Shown here: positions 1-11,044 of the stretch, one piece after another
Layout of the letters: every line of letters begins with the position of its first letter
Position numbering within the stretch: the stretch's first letter is position 1
DNA from: Leucogyrophana mollusca
Lineage: Eukaryota; Basidiomycota; Agaricomycetes; Boletales
NCBI GenBank assembly: GCA_021014945.1
Contig: MU266403.1
Span: 1-64,000, forward strand
DNA: 64,000 nt
Direction: 5' to 3'
Translations under genes and position numbers: made by a program
Notes under the pieces: generated by a model
The model's database searches: none
What the model was told of the DNA's origin: nothing
Seen by the model: the letters and a program-made list of their open reading frames with translations, nothing else

Positions 1-1085
1 AGGGCTGCGCGATGGAGCTTCATGGCTTCGTCCAGGTCTGCTCTATTGCCGAACTGCTTGAATTGAGTGTGAAGGGTGCTAGCGAGGTTGTTCAGGAACG
101 CGGAGTGACTGGGGTGCCCTGGTGGACGCAACGCGAGGGCTGCGCGATCCAGCGCGATGGCTTCGACCAGGTGGGCTCTGTCGCCGAACTGCTTGAATTG
201 AGTGTGAAGGGTGGAAGCGAGCCAGGCCAGCGATGTGGAGCGATTGGGGTGCCACGCTGGACGCAAGTCGAGTGAAACACGAAAATGATTGATTGCCTCC
301 TCCAACTTCTCTCTATCGTGGCTCTCCTCGAAATCGGAGTATATGGTGCGGGCAAAGTCATGTACGGAGCGCACGGCTGAATGTTCCAACTTCCTCGTTT
401 CGCCCTGCCACCAAGGTTTGAGAAATAGTGCCCCCGTCAGTACTGACAGTGTAGGTCGATCGAATGAATCATGTACCTCCCCAACGACGGGTTGTTCAGC
501 TTCAGTACGTGCAGCTTGTTCGACTTTCACAATCAGATGGGCTTCTTCATAGGATGCTCTCGCCGGGAGAGTGATATCTAGGGAGAAAAATGAGTCTCGA
601 CATCACGGCAATACTGAGGGGTGCGGCACTTGTAAATCTGCTACCGCATCCTAGCAGGTGCTCGACAGTAGCTCTTGATTCCCAAATCGACTTGTCCCTT
701 CTCAATTGGCCCGGGCACACCGCTTTCCAGCCTTCGTACAAACGAAATGCAATGTACGACGCCTTGTCTACTCTCCTGGATTCATACCGATATGGTCAGG
801 CTACTCGCAGATGCTGAGTCACGAACACGTACAGTCGAAAACAAGCGTTCCATTCGATGGTTGACTGAGGCGAGGGCGCGAACTCGGCTGTTTGTCCTTG
901 CTTTCCGTCTACCTCGATGACAACGTAGAAGCAGTAGAAGCCCGTCGGGTGGCTATCATCAGATGGAGACAACCCAGTGGCTCCGACAACTGCAACAGTT
1001 CAAGTAAGTTTTGGACTGAGGAATTTGGTCAATATTTCTGTGTACCTGTGAGCGAGAATTCTATCTTTTCTTCGGCGGATTCCAT
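1..1085 (-). CDS. C2-TPR-CHAT protein, 5' part (cut by left edge)
   Basis: Partial gene reading off the left end. Exons by eye: 1046-1085, 833-989, 645-775, 477-577, <1-404. The first four encode a C2-like beta domain (starts MESAEEK, then VVGATGLS and EVDGKQ) and the last begins a tetratricopeptide array (repeated FNQFGD/LDEA-like units of about 42 residues). It is a close paralogue of the gene at 12190-15565, with the same introns at the same phases. One difference is visible: the acceptor AG used by the paralogue before exon 5 is missing here, and the next AG (405-406) would shorten the exon but keep frame. TPR-CHAT proteins combine a peptide-repeat sensor with a caspase-like protease domain; the CHAT part would lie outside this window. 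Whether this copy is functional is unknown. Confidence 0.75.
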
Positions 1086-1600
1086 GTCGCCAGGCATCTG
1101 AGATCACTATCACGAAGGGAGCTGGCCGTTAGAGAGGTGCATGGTGGTGGAATGGAGGGTATGTGTATAGGGAAGTAGTTGGTTGTGAGCAATGCGGCTG
1201 CTTGATGCAATGCACTATGCACGTGGGGTGCGATGTACATAATGCCCATCCGAATTTGAGAGGTATATGGTGGCGAAATGAAGGGCACACCACCAATTTG
1301 GCTGGAAGTCTTTTGAGGTCCGACACAGGATGTGAACTCGAGGCTGGCCGCTGGCTTGATGCATGATGGCTCGGACAGAGGCGATAATTATAGGGTCGTC
1401 CGGAGGGCAGAATCGCGGACGGGAGCTTCAAAGACTTTGAACGACATAAATCACTACGACGACAAGCGATCCCATCGGCACATTGCTCTCGACATCAGTC
1501 TCAAGCCGATGGGCTTGAGCGTTGGGTGTGGTAGCACTGAGCTTGTGAGCGTCGACGTTTGAACTTTGGAACAATTGTCCTGCACTGAGTGCCACTGACC
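1086..1600. repeat. Upstream segment shared with 15566-16080
   Basis: The DNA 5' of the first CHAT gene matches the DNA 5' of the second one over several hundred bases. Shared landmarks are the GTATATGGTGGCGAAA-type string, the TTTTGAGGTCCGACACAGGATGTGA string (1313-1335 and 15784-15807) and a trailing TTTGGAACAATTG (1564-1575 and 16062-16074). The duplication therefore included the promoter region. Similarity fades with small indels. Confidence 0.7.
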
Positions 1601-1659
1601 AGTTTTCCACCGGCAGCCGACGATCTGGTGTGGTCGCCCCCCTCCCCCTCGCTCCGCAG

Positions 1660-2622
1660 ACGAGGTGAACGAGTTCTCCCTGTCCATACCAAAACGCTCT
1701 GGCCACCACCCATCCCGCAGCCACTATCCATCGTCCTTTGTTGGGGCACTCCTCTCATATATTTCCACTGAGCGCAACCTCGTCCAAGGCCCACTTGCCC
1801 GGCACACCCAGATCATCTGGCCTCTTGGCAAGGTACAACTACAGCCCCGTTACGACACAGCCAAACACGCCTGGGACGCCATGCCTCCGAGTCCACATGT
1901 TGTCCCTCCCCGGGACATCAAGGCTCGTGATGACTTTTGGGACACGTGTGATGCTGTGTACGCAATGGGCTGCGAATCCCCCGCAGAGTACGTATTCCTC
2001 GTCACCCGTTGAGTCGTCTAGCTCACCTCCCCTTGCCACTCTCCCTCCCACTGCACTGTGTCACGCAGTCATATGATGGTCTTTTTCACCTGCCAAGGTG
2101 GTTCTGCTGTCCGAATACTTGAGCCACCGTTCCGACAAGGACAGGTGTACTATTCTTGGAAGGATCGCCGAGGCCTCGTAAGCATCTTTCCGCATGATGC
2201 AGGTCGCATGGCTGCTGGACTTGCTTGTTTTCAGGCATCGAAAGCTCAACGAATTCACAGCAAGTATGGACGGGACAGTGCAGACGAGGCCTGCTCCGTC
2301 TGAACTTCTGGAACACCCCCGAGCTGCCATCTACCCTGAATCCCTCGCGCTCTCCCCATCGAGGTGCTCTGGCAAACGTCACTTGTGTACCGTGATCAAA
2401 CCGAATGGAGACCGGCACGATATGAGCATTGCTTTGGTGGGTCGCGGGGGTTTCGGGAGTGGAAACAGAAGAGATATGGGCGGCCCATGCACACAAATAA
2501 CGGAGCGAGCGTGTACAGGTATGTCTCGCCATATATGTGACATCGAAATGCACAGAGTATCCCGTATCGTCTTAATAGAGCACCCCTTGACGCATGGCTG
2601 TCTTCAAGTAGGATCATGGTGA
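1660..2622 (+). CDS. Unknown gene, at least three exons
   Basis: Not recognised as a family. Three stretches splice together in frame: about 1660-1991, 2098-2177 and 2235-about 2622. The joins use GTATTC...CCAAG and GTAAGC...TTTCAG and restore a continuous reading that runs ...CESPAEY-VVLLSEYLSHRSD...RIAEAS-HRKLNEFTAS. The first part is rich in charged and aromatic residues (e.g. RDDFWDTCDAVYAMG). No ATG start is obvious; an acceptor CGCAG at about 1660 suggests more exons upstream, towards the duplicated CHAT promoter. The 3' end is uncertain and the last 80 codons look less protein-like. It may be a remnant. Confidence 0.35.
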
Positions 2623-2880
2623 ACATCCGCTGGTATCCGGCGATTGCTGCTGATCGAAATGATGTGTTCGCGTCCTCGTCTGCCCTTCGCTTTCGGCATC
2701 ACCGAAGGTCGATGCCTGCCGGGGCGTACAGTAAGTACTGGTAACACAAGTCACACGCGAGCGATGACATTGACTTTGAGCAGAATTCACTGCAGTAATT
2801 CACCTGACGTTGCGCAATTCATAAACGCGTCACAGCATTTCTGTGCTTTTTTTTTTTACCATGCCAGACGACGGCACCCA

Positions 2881-3597
2881 ATGTTGAAACGGCGTCGATG
2901 CAAATCTCGTAGCCCCAGTGTCTCTCAGAACCCTGGATCCAATGATTCCGACGTAGTTTTGCAGCCCGACTCGTATGAACCCGGCCCCAGCCGATACATG
3001 AAGTTCTGGTTCGAGGACGGCACAATCGTTCTCAGAGTCGAAATATGCCTCTTTCGTGTCCACCGACCCATATTGTCTTCACACTCTCAAACATTCCGCC
3101 GATTTTTCGGCCTCCCCGACCTGTATCACGGAGAAATCATGATGGGCTGTCCAGTCATCTATCTGCAGGGCAACTCAGCGCACTTCATACATCTGTTGAT
3201 GACGCTCTATCAGCCTTTGTGAGTCTGAGGAGGGGGGGACAGAGGACATCTGCCTGCTGACCATAGCGCGCTGCGTGTCCCGCGCAGCTACTTTCGTGGC
3301 TTCTCCTACTCCTTCGACCTCGTATCCACCATTCTTCATCTGGGCACGAAGTACGCATCAGAAACCTGCGCAAAGCGCCATCGACAACCTCAAGCCTGGC
3401 TTTCCCTTACGCTCGAGTCATTTGATGACCCGACACACGCTCTGCTCGCTCGTGACCACGGCTGGGACAACGTCATCAAGGTCGACACGGAGTGCTTCGA
3501 GATCCTCCCACGCGCACTCTACTCCTGCACTCGCCTTCCAACGAGCATGATTCTCCAGGGCGATGGACTGCGTTCATTGTCGTGGGTAGACATTTAA
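2881..3597 (+). CDS. BTB/POZ domain protein (fungal type)
   Basis: Exons 2881-3218 and 3288-3597, intron 69 nt (GTGAGT...CGCAG), 215 aa. After a short Ser-rich N-terminus (KRRRCKSRSPS) comes a BTB fold: WFEDGTIVLRVE (first strand), FRVHRPILSSHS (the helix typically reading F.VHR..L...S), then a helix FDLVSTILHLGTKY and a C-terminal stretch ending LPRALYSC of the form common in agaricomycete BTB proteins. BTB domains mediate dimerisation and often recruit cullin-3; no second domain is present, so the partner is unknown. The ATG at 2881 is the first in frame after a T-rich acceptor-like tract; an upstream exon cannot be excluded. No disruption seen. Confidence 0.8.
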
Positions 3598-3852
3598 GTC
3601 TGTCTCAACAGTCGTAGTCACCATCTGTCTTCCGGTCAAAGGTTTGTCTCCCTGCAAGATGTTCAACTAAGTGTGAAGCATACGTCGAATAACCATCTAA
3701 GCGGAATAAATATTAAGATTACCAGACAGGTGCATAACTTGGGATCGGGACTATGGCTTAGCATCGTCACTGAAAGCCGGATCAGCGAACCGAGACATGG
3801 ATGGATCCAGACTACTCCCCGAGCTGCCAGTACCACAGGGGCCGGATGATGC
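3598..3852. other. Intergenic DNA before the transposon
   Basis: No coding potential recognised. It holds the 3' flank of the BTB gene and the insertion site of the Tc1-like element at its right end. Confidence 0.6.
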
Positions 3853-3854
3853 TA

Positions 3855-3868
3855 CAGTGTACGAAGCA
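3855..3868 (+). repeat. Left terminal inverted repeat
   Basis: CAGTGTACGAAGCA, preceded by TA at 3853-3854. Exact reverse complement of 7202-7215; the match even extends one base beyond the TA on each side. Confidence 0.9.
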
Positions 3869-4047
3869 CAAAACCACCGTGCCCGAGGGGAGCTCCCACG
3901 TGCATCAATTACTTCCCGGTGAAAATCCTAGAAGAAAATAGGGTAAAATAGACAATTTCTGCAAAAATCCCAATTTGTTTCAAATTTTGGTGGAAAAAAA
4001 TTATGTACATGGTCCAATGTGTCGGTTCAGTTATTCACATCTCTCAA

Positions 4048-6981
4048 ATGCCTCCCGGAAACAAGAAGTCATCTCAGGCAAAACGCCAGCGGCAATCAGG
4101 ACTGTCCAAATTTAATTCTGTACCTGCTGTTCCCAGTGATGATTCGGAATCTGAGAGTTCTTCATATGAGGACTTGGATGATGAGAGGAAAGCCAACTCC
4201 GAGACCATGGCAGCCTTATACTCGCTGTATGATGTTTTCCTCCCTCCACATCTCCGCCGCTTGCAGGATGACGAAGGAGAACTGGAACCTCTCGTGAGTT
4301 GTGAGCCCCTATTACATTGCTCCAAGTTTGATAAGGTACTCAGGCAAAGAAGCCAAAACTCGAGAACAGACCTGTTGTCTACAGAGGGGATTCTCGGACC
4401 ACCAATTGGAGGAAAGAAACAGCCTGGACACAAGCTGCAAAAGGCTCCAAGCCAATAAACAGCTTCTTTAAAGTAGGTAGCCGATAGAAGAAGATATAAC
4501 TGCAGAAAACTCACGAAAACAGCATGATCCAACCCAGATGTCTTTCCGAGAGCTATGGGGCTCAAAGGAAATCGAACCGATTCAAGAAGACCTCGGTCAC
4601 AGCTTTTCCATGGCAGCCGAGGGAGATTTTATGGAATTTTGTATGTCAGAATTACAGCACGAACTTGGTGACAAGGGGCCATCTCGTCACAACGACAGTT
4701 CTGATGGTGATGTCGAGGTAACTGTGACCAAATACTCATGCCATAACTTCGTTACTTATTCCCTTGAAATTCCTTCCAGGCCGCTGTTCGTGATGCAGAC
4801 GAACTGGAACGGAATGATCCGGAATCGATTGATGCTTCTGAAGGTCCAGAAGAGGAAGCACCTGAAATAACCACAGCCCGGGAATTGTTTCAGGACGATG
4901 ACGAGGATGAATCTGACATCCCCCTTGATATATTCCAGATAGTCGACAGGTGTCTAAAGCGTGTCAAACAAATTCAGACACCACGATCAGTAAAGATGGT
5001 GATGCAGCTGACTGCGGTTGTACAGTATGTGAAGCTGCGAGACCAGTACCAGCTTCACCCGAAATGCAAAAAGCCCTGCTTAAGTGCAAGCCTGGCAGTT
5101 GCAAGGCGAATGGGAAAAGGGAAAAAAGGTACCGGAAAGGGGGAAGGGGCTTCATTTGCGCGTGAAATTCGCAGGAATGAACTCTATCTCTTGCGTCACC
5201 ACTGTCTTCCCCTCGGAAAGAAAGCGGCTCACCATGGACAGTACACCTTGCTCGACAACGAGGCCATCCTTCACCGCGTGCGTATGTACTTGGCTGCACA
5301 GAATTTGGGCATGATCACCCCCCATGGTCTTTGTCTTCACGTGAACAATGTCATCGCACCAGCCTTGGGACTCTCAGGCCCCAACAGCAGCATCACGGAA
5401 CGAACGGCAATCACCTGGTTGAAGAAACTCGGGTACTCATGCAAGGAGGTCAGGAAAGGAGTCTACTTCGATGGGCACGAACGCCCTGATGTCATTGAAG
5501 CACGAAACAAGTTTCTTGAGACCATGAAGAGATATGAACCGTAAGTTTTCTGGTGTTATCCAGACAAGTGAAACTGCTGATGTCTTACGATAGACTCATG
5601 TGTACTTACGATGACAAGACCTTGGAGCCCATCCCTCCCGTCCTTCAACCAGGCGAGAAGGAGCATGTCCCAATCCCTCAAGACGAGAGCATATTCCATA
5701 CCAATGATAATCGCCGGCGTCAATGGCTACGTGGCAACCAGCAAGCGCTAAAGAAAAAGGGAAATGGTCGTGCAGTCCACGTCTCCGACTTTATTTGCGA
5801 AACAACTGGACGACTTGCCCTCTCGCCCACCCAAATTGCCGAGCAAATGAAATTGCCAGTCGAACAGCGCCTGAAATCGTTTGACGCACGCAAGATCATC
5901 CATCCGGGCAAAAATCATGATGCATGGTGGGACTTACCGCAGCTCATCAAACAAACAGATAACGCCGCCGATATATTCGAGTATCTGCATCCCAGCAAAG
6001 TTGGTATCTTTATTTTCGATTGCTCCTCTGCTCACGAGGGCCTCGCACCGGATGCGCTCAACGTCAACAACATGAACGTTAACCCCGGCGGCAAACAGAC
6101 TCACCTTCGAGACACTGTCATTCCCTTATCCAATCCACCTCCAAAACCCGGGCAACCAGATACACGAGGGACACCACAATCCATGGTCTACCCAGCAGAT
6201 CACCTGGACCCCAATCTTGCAGGGAAACCGAAGGGGATGCGAGCTGTATTGCAAGAACGGCATTCGGTCTGGGATGAGCTGATGACAAGGCGGGGTGGGA
6301 AGGTTACCGGAAAGTGCCAGAGTTGCCAGAAGTCACAGGCGAAAAAGGACGCAGAGAGGCGGGTGGCTGCGGCCGAAGCCATGGGTCAAGAGGAGCTACT
6401 GAACGACAACGATGTGAACCAGGCGGAGGAAGTGGTGGCACCACCAGTTGATGACTGGTGCTGCATGTACCGTGTCCTTTCATTGCAGGATGACTTCGCA
6501 CACGAGAAACCGATGATCCAGCATCTCCTGGAACGGCGAGGGCACGTTTGTCTCTTTCTGCCCAAATTTCACTGTGAATTGAATCCGATCGAGATGGTAT
6601 GGGGTTACGCTAAATATCGTGAGTTTCCTGCTTGTGCTCCTTCATTTCCTGTCTCATTTTTGTCACCAGGCTATCGGAATGCCTCTGACGGCAAATTTAC
6701 AACTGCGAAGGTCCTTGTCCCACAGTGCCTTGACATGTGCGACACGCTGACAATACGACGGTTTTTCCGCAAGTCATGGCGCTACATGGATGCATATCGG
6801 TATGTTACTCACATTCCTTCGCAATCCTCATTTCTCACTCGGGGAAATTTGCAGGAAAGGACTGGATTCCCGTCAAGTAGCATTTGCGGTGAAGAAATAC
6901 AAATCCCACCGCCGTGTAGGTCTTCCCGCTGCCATTATCCGCGAGATGGAGACCCGAACGGCGCTTTCAGACCGTATCTGA
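4048..6981 (+). CDS. DDE transposase (IS630/Tc1-type, fungal long form)
   Basis: Exons 4048-4293, 4344-4472, 4538-4717, 4780-5540, 5594-6618, 6670-6799 and 6855-6981 give 865 aa with every junction in phase. The N-terminal third is acidic and Ser-rich. Around residues 250-450 lies a DNA-binding region (QLTAVVQYVKLRD, CLSASLAVARRMGKG, DGHERPDVIEARNKF). The catalytic domain shows the three acidic residues: D in PQDESIFH, D in IFDCSSAHEG and E in ELNPIEMVWGYAK. Between the second and third lies a long insertion with a CxxC pair (GKCQSCQKSQ) and CCMYR. The product should cut and reinsert the element at TA sites in the nucleus. An alternative in-frame ATG lies at 4003. The C-terminus ends about 220 bp before the right TIR. 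Confidence 0.9.
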
Positions 6982-7201
6982 CACGTTTGAATGCTCTCCG
7001 GTGCCAAAAAGCGCTGTTTTCGAGGGTGTGTTTCAAATTTCTGACGAAAAAATTTTGAACTTGCATATATTAAAAATCCGTTCAGCAAGTAATCTTCTAG
7101 ACATATATCCAGTTCGTTTGCACTACTTTACAGAATAAAAGATCTTAAATTGAGTGTGTAGTTACATTTGTGCGTAGGACGAGTTTCGGAGGTTGAAAAG
7201 C

Positions 7202-7215
7202 TGCTTCGTACACTG
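7202..7215 (-). repeat. Right terminal inverted repeat
   Basis: TGCTTCGTACACTG followed by TA at 7216-7217, mirror of the left end. Confidence 0.9.
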
Positions 7216-7262
7216 TAGGACTCATCGCTAAAGACCGCATTTAACGTGAAGTTGTTTGAGGT

Positions 7263-7445
7263 GTGATACAGACGACCGAATTTGGTCCTCGACTTCCAGC
7301 TAACTCGCTCCCTCCGCGTCTCGCACACTCGTATCCTCCGCATCTCCCCACCGCCCGCTCATCCCCCGTCCCGCCGTTCGTCGTCCCGCCCATACCCACG
7401 CAGACCGCCTCGCCTTCACCGCCACCCTCTCCACCGCCCATCAAG
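7263..7445 (+). pseudogene. ATG101 fragment (intron plus exon start)
   Basis: This stretch matches part of the ATG101-like copy at 8645-9535: the intron string CCAGCTAACTCGCTCCCTCC, then CTCGCACACTCGTRTCCTCC, then the acceptor and exon start coding DRLxFxATLSTA. It then runs into unrelated sequence. It is a short duplicated fragment, not a gene. Confidence 0.6.
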
Positions 7446-7559
7446 CACGGTTTGCCGTCCACGGGGACCCGAGCGCCCCACACCAGCGTGCGTTCTGCTT
7501 CCTGCGTTCTGCGTGCTGCGTTTGAGTCGCGGTGTGGCGTATGTCCGGGTTAAGTGCTG

Positions 7560-8280
7560 ACCTCGTGTCTACGGCAGGCTCCCACTTCGGGGACGCCTGG
7601 ATCGCAGCCGCGCGGGCCCCCGCGATCGCGGCGTTTCCGACGTGGGCGGAGGCCGTGAGAGCGCGATATGGTGCGCATGGTCCCATTTGCGCGCCCCGCG
7701 CTGAAGCTGACCCGATGCGCCCCGGCTAACCTTGACCCCCCCTCCCCCCGCGGGCACGGCGCGCACGAAATACTGCGTAGTTGGTGAGCAACGCGGGAAC
7801 GCGTGTGTGTGTACGCGCGGCTGGGCGACCTGGCGTGCTTTTTTTACATGGCGGGATACTGCTTCGGGGCGTCGTTCACGATGGAGTTGGCGGCTATAGA
7901 TATGGTCAAGGCTGGTGAGAGCGGTTAGTACCGTTCTGGATAGTGTGATCGTGTAGGCAGCAGCGCTCGCGCACGCGGCGTACCTCGAGGAGAGCCCCTT
8001 TGAGAAGCTGAAAAGTAAGTCAGTAGCTTGATTGAGGCCGACGCATAGAAGCCCACTTTTCTTTCAAGAGCTGCCCAGGTACGTTCCGACGGCCCTGGAA
8101 ATGGAACGCGCTGAGAGAAGGCGCGAAAATAGAATATGACTTTACCTTCCTCACGGAATCGCGTCGGCGTGCGGAGGACATCATGGTTGTGCGGGAGTGT
8201 AGGTACTACTTCCAGGTGTTCTCGGGCATGAAGCATGGATTTGCTGTCCGGGGGAATCCTGATGTTCCGCATGAGCGTGG
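7560..8280 (+). pseudogene. Dienelactone hydrolase gene remnant
   Basis: Separated exon-like pieces resemble the intact dienelactone hydrolase at 17409-18832 in the same order: a helix ending AEAVRARYG (7640-7670), the nucleophile segment GYCFGASFTMELAA (about 7855-7895), AAYLEESPFEKLK (about 7975-8010), and RRAEDIMV...YYFQVFSGMKHGFAVRGNP (8165-8262) that carries the family's GHGF-like histidine region. The N-terminal third is missing and the frame is not continuous between pieces, so I call it a remnant. It lies next to ATG101 fragments, which suggests that segmental copying brought several gene pieces together. Confidence 0.7.
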
Positions 8281-8644
8281 GTGCTTGGTATTTTGCTGGC
8301 GGTAGAAGCTAATGAATAGATAGGCTGGGCAAAAGAAGAGAGTGCGCGGGGATTGTAGGCTGGGCGAAGGAAGAGAGTGCGCGGGGGAGAAAGGAATGGT
8401 TTACGTGGTTCACGCAGTCTGGAGTGGAGAGGGCATGAAAGATGGCGGTGGGGCACCGATTGATCATGTCTTCCAAATTCCAATACGTGCCCAAAATGAA
8501 GAGATCTTCATCTTAGACAACCTACTGGTATTCGGAAAGCCGTTGAGATACAAAATTTAGACCGGGGTAACTGAGGCTGTGCGCATTACGTAAGTAAATG
8601 AATGACCGGTAATCGATCACGTTGGGAGCGACGACGACCAGGAG
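8281..8644. other. Intergenic DNA between two remnants
   Basis: Contains a short direct repeat (GGCTGGGCRAAAGAAGAGAGTGCGCGGGG-like, at about 8325-8350 and 8357-8384). No gene recognised. Confidence 0.5.
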
Positions 8645-9535
8645 ATGAACGCGAACTTCCCGACAGTCTCGATCGACGTCGTATGCCAATCATCTTCCAT
8701 CAAACCCTACTCACTTACACAAGGCACAGATAATTGACCGACACACGGCCAAAAGAAGTCCTCCGCGCCGTCCTTCACTCCATCCTCCTCCACCGCCTCT
8801 TTGGCACAGTCAAACCACACACGTTCGAGGTCCTCGATGTCACCATGGCAAGCCGGCCCTCCCCTCCTTCGCATGGTCCTCACTGACAGCGCACAGCCGG
8901 GCGTCGTGGTTCCGGGGATGGAGGTGCTCGTGAACGTCTTCTGGAAAGCCCTCGAGAGCAGCGTTCATAAGCGCAGCCAGGTATGTCCCGGGAAAGTACA
9001 TGGGGAAGAGGACGTCACGTGGGAACAGTGGTGTGTCCCTCTCCGCTCCTTCCTCTTGCTGCGTCGCTCATTGCGCTCAGGATAGTCAACGCGGAACTGC
9101 GCCAGCCTAATTCAGAACAAGGTTTGTGTCCGTCCCTCCTCTCATCCGCCATCCTCCAGCTAACTCGCTCCCTCCTCCCTACGTACCCCGCACACCTTTC
9201 CCATCCACGTCACTCATCCCCCCTCCGCGTCTCCCATCCACGTCACTCATCCCCCACCTCCCACGTCTCGCACACTCGTGTCCTCCGAACCTCTCCTCGT
9301 CCCCCATCACCTTCCTGCCCCACCTCCACCTCCTGCCCACACACACGCAGACCGCCTCACCTTCAACGCTACCCTCTCCACCGCCCTCTCCACTGCCCCC
9401 CGTGCTATGCTTACACACACCGCCTCCGTGGCCCGCGTCCCCCCCATCACCACCTCTGCCGGCATATCCCCGTTCCCGGTGCGCATCGGCGTGCGCGTTG
9501 GGGGGGAGGGGGGGAGAGGGGTGGAGGTTGCGTAG
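8645..9535 (+). pseudogene. ATG101-like gene, disrupted
   Basis: Recognised as autophagy-related protein 101 (HORMA-fold partner of Atg13 in the Atg1 complex) from exon order and motifs: MNANFPTVSIDV; DRHTAK then EVLRAVLHSILLHRLFGTVKP; PGMEVLV; FWKALE; GEEDVTWEQW; IVNAELRQPNSEQ; DRLTFNATLSTAL; and the end PPITT..GISPFP. It is broken in several ways: an extra A in an AAAA run at about 8752-8755 shifts frame between DRHTAK and EVLRAV; the next donor reads ATG-GCAAGC instead of GT; residues expected between LVN and FW are missing; and the exon with the central strand is mostly lost. The stop is TAG at 9533-9535. An intact copy presumably exists elsewhere. The intron at 9030-9080 recurs at about 16118-16160. 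Confidence 0.75.
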
Positions 9536-9624
9536 GGCCCATTGCGGAGTGGGGTACGGGGCCGGGGAGTGGAGGAGGTTGGGGTCGGGGTCGGGAGTGG
9601 GGGTTGCACAGGCGGGGTGAGGAT

Positions 9625-10550
9625 CCAGAGGATCGGCGGTGGCAGGGGGTTGGGGGTTGCGTATCATGAAGACGGGGGTGGGAGGGAGGCGAAGGCTGTG
9701 AAGGGCGGAGAGTTGTGAGCTGCGCAGGGGTGGCATTCAACACTATGCACGTTGCATGGGTGCTGGGCCCGGGGCTGGGAGGTTGAAGTGTGCGGTGGGC
9801 AAGAAGGTGGTTATGTGTAGGGGCGGGCATTTATGCCATGCGCACTTGTTCTCCCGGTTCACCATGTTATCCCGCCCGCCCGATATGCCATGCTCGCTCA
9901 CCCGCTCACCCCACCCATTCGCTTGTTCGTTTGCCCACCAATGCCCCTCGCTACCTATTTTTTACAACGAACCGTTGACACTTTCACATTTCACGTCGAC
10001 ACGTGCGCAACTATTCAACTTTTCACCGCCGACCCACGGGTCACTATTCACATCTCACCGATGAACCATGCGCAATTTCTCAACCTCTCACCGCCGAACC
10101 CCACGCCCAAGGACGGCGCACCGTAAAAGGCCTAGCGCCCCATCATGTTCCAAGCACATTAATGAAGCGCACTATCTCGCGACGTTCCGGCGCCCCGTCT
10201 CACGACGTTCGAGCGCCCCATCTCGCAGTGTTCCAAGTAGCCCGCCCCCCTGCCGCCACCAGTTCCATCCCGCCGTCCAAGTACTAGTTCCACCCCGCCG
10301 TCCAAGTCCCACCACGTCGCCCAAGTGATATCCTCCACATCCACCTGCCCTCCTAATTCATGCGGAGGGCACGGGACGAAGGCGAAAATGCGGGCGAAAA
10401 CGGGGCAGCGGGGGAAGATGGGGCGGCGGGGTGAATATGAGGTGGCAGGGGGATTGGAGGGGCGAAGACGAAGAAGGTACAGGACAAAGGGGGGCGACCA
10501 CTGGCGCCTTTTCAAACTCCACTATCGAACCTTTCAGACTTCACTGTCGA
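9625..10550. repeat. Dispersed GC-rich repeat, copy A
   Basis: About 0.9 kb with strong G/C strand runs, collinear with 11045-11960. Shared blocks: GGGGTTGCGTATCA, GGCGGAGAGTTGTGAG-like, GGTGGYATTCAACACT, TCGGTTCACCATG-TCCCGYCCGCCCGAT, arrays of CACYATTCA..CTCACCG units, and GGCGCCTTTTC-AACTCCAC. The long open frames here on both strands are composition artefacts. It begins just after the ATG101 remnant. Confidence 0.7.
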
Positions 10551-11044
10551 ACCACACGCGCGCCCACGTCCCCAGTCCTGGATTACGTTGGAGTGGGGTG
10601 GGTGGGAGCTGGGAAAGGGTTGGAGGGGTAGGGGGGGCATCTACTCCGTATCTCGCTCTCTCGTCCTCCTGCGTGTCTCACCTAACTCGCTCGCTTTGAG
10701 TAATATCTACATATCATCGTTGCAAACGAGCGCGAACTCGGAACAGGATCACTGCGGCAGAAGTACAAGTACAAGGGTATAATATGGCGACGTAAAGTAG
10801 TGGACCGCAGTCCCTCCCCTGGTAAGCAATCAAACGCCATCGTATAGCCTGAAGGCAGTCGTTCACCTATATAATATATGGCTGCATACGGGAGACTAAT
10901 CAAACGCTAATAACAGTGCATAGATCGTCGTCTCACATTGACCTCACCCGCCAACAAAGACGAAAAAATAAACCCCTTGTACCGCCCTTTGCTGGCTTCT
11001 TGGGTAGGTGCTTCAGGACGTTAGTTCCCTTCGGAACAGAAAAC
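10551..11044. other. Spacer between repeat copies A and B
   Basis: Ordinary intergenic DNA with no gene recognised. The left part (10640-10700) again carries a CTCGTCCTCCTGCGTGTCTCACC-like string reminiscent of the ATG101 intron. Confidence 0.5.

Larger units (their letters stand above)
3855..7215 (+). mobile_element. Complete Tc1/mariner-IS630-like DNA transposon
   Basis: A 3361-bp element bounded by perfect 14-bp terminal inverted repeats (CAGTGTACGAAGCA at 3855-3868; its reverse complement at 7202-7215), each flanked by TA (3853-3854 and 7216-7217), the target duplication of this superfamily. One seven-exon transposase gene fills most of it. All exons splice in frame with canonical sites, no stop interrupts the protein, and the catalytic residues are visible, so the copy may be young. 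Unusual features for the superfamily are the length and introns; related long elements with a zinc-finger-like insertion are known from agaricomycetes. Confidence 0.9.

Noticed and set aside
4074..4565. 163-codon minus-strand frame
   Set aside because: Antisense of transposase exons 1-2, which splice in frame on the plus strand.
7263..9535. Helitron as the carrier of captured gene fragments
   Set aside because: No Rep/helicase coding sequence and no convincing TC...CTRR ends with hairpin were found in the window.
8983..9830. Several long Pro/Ser/Gly-rich frames on both strands
   Set aside because: They arise from extreme C/G strand bias in the ATG101 remnant and repeat copy A; no domain, and different frames are equally open.
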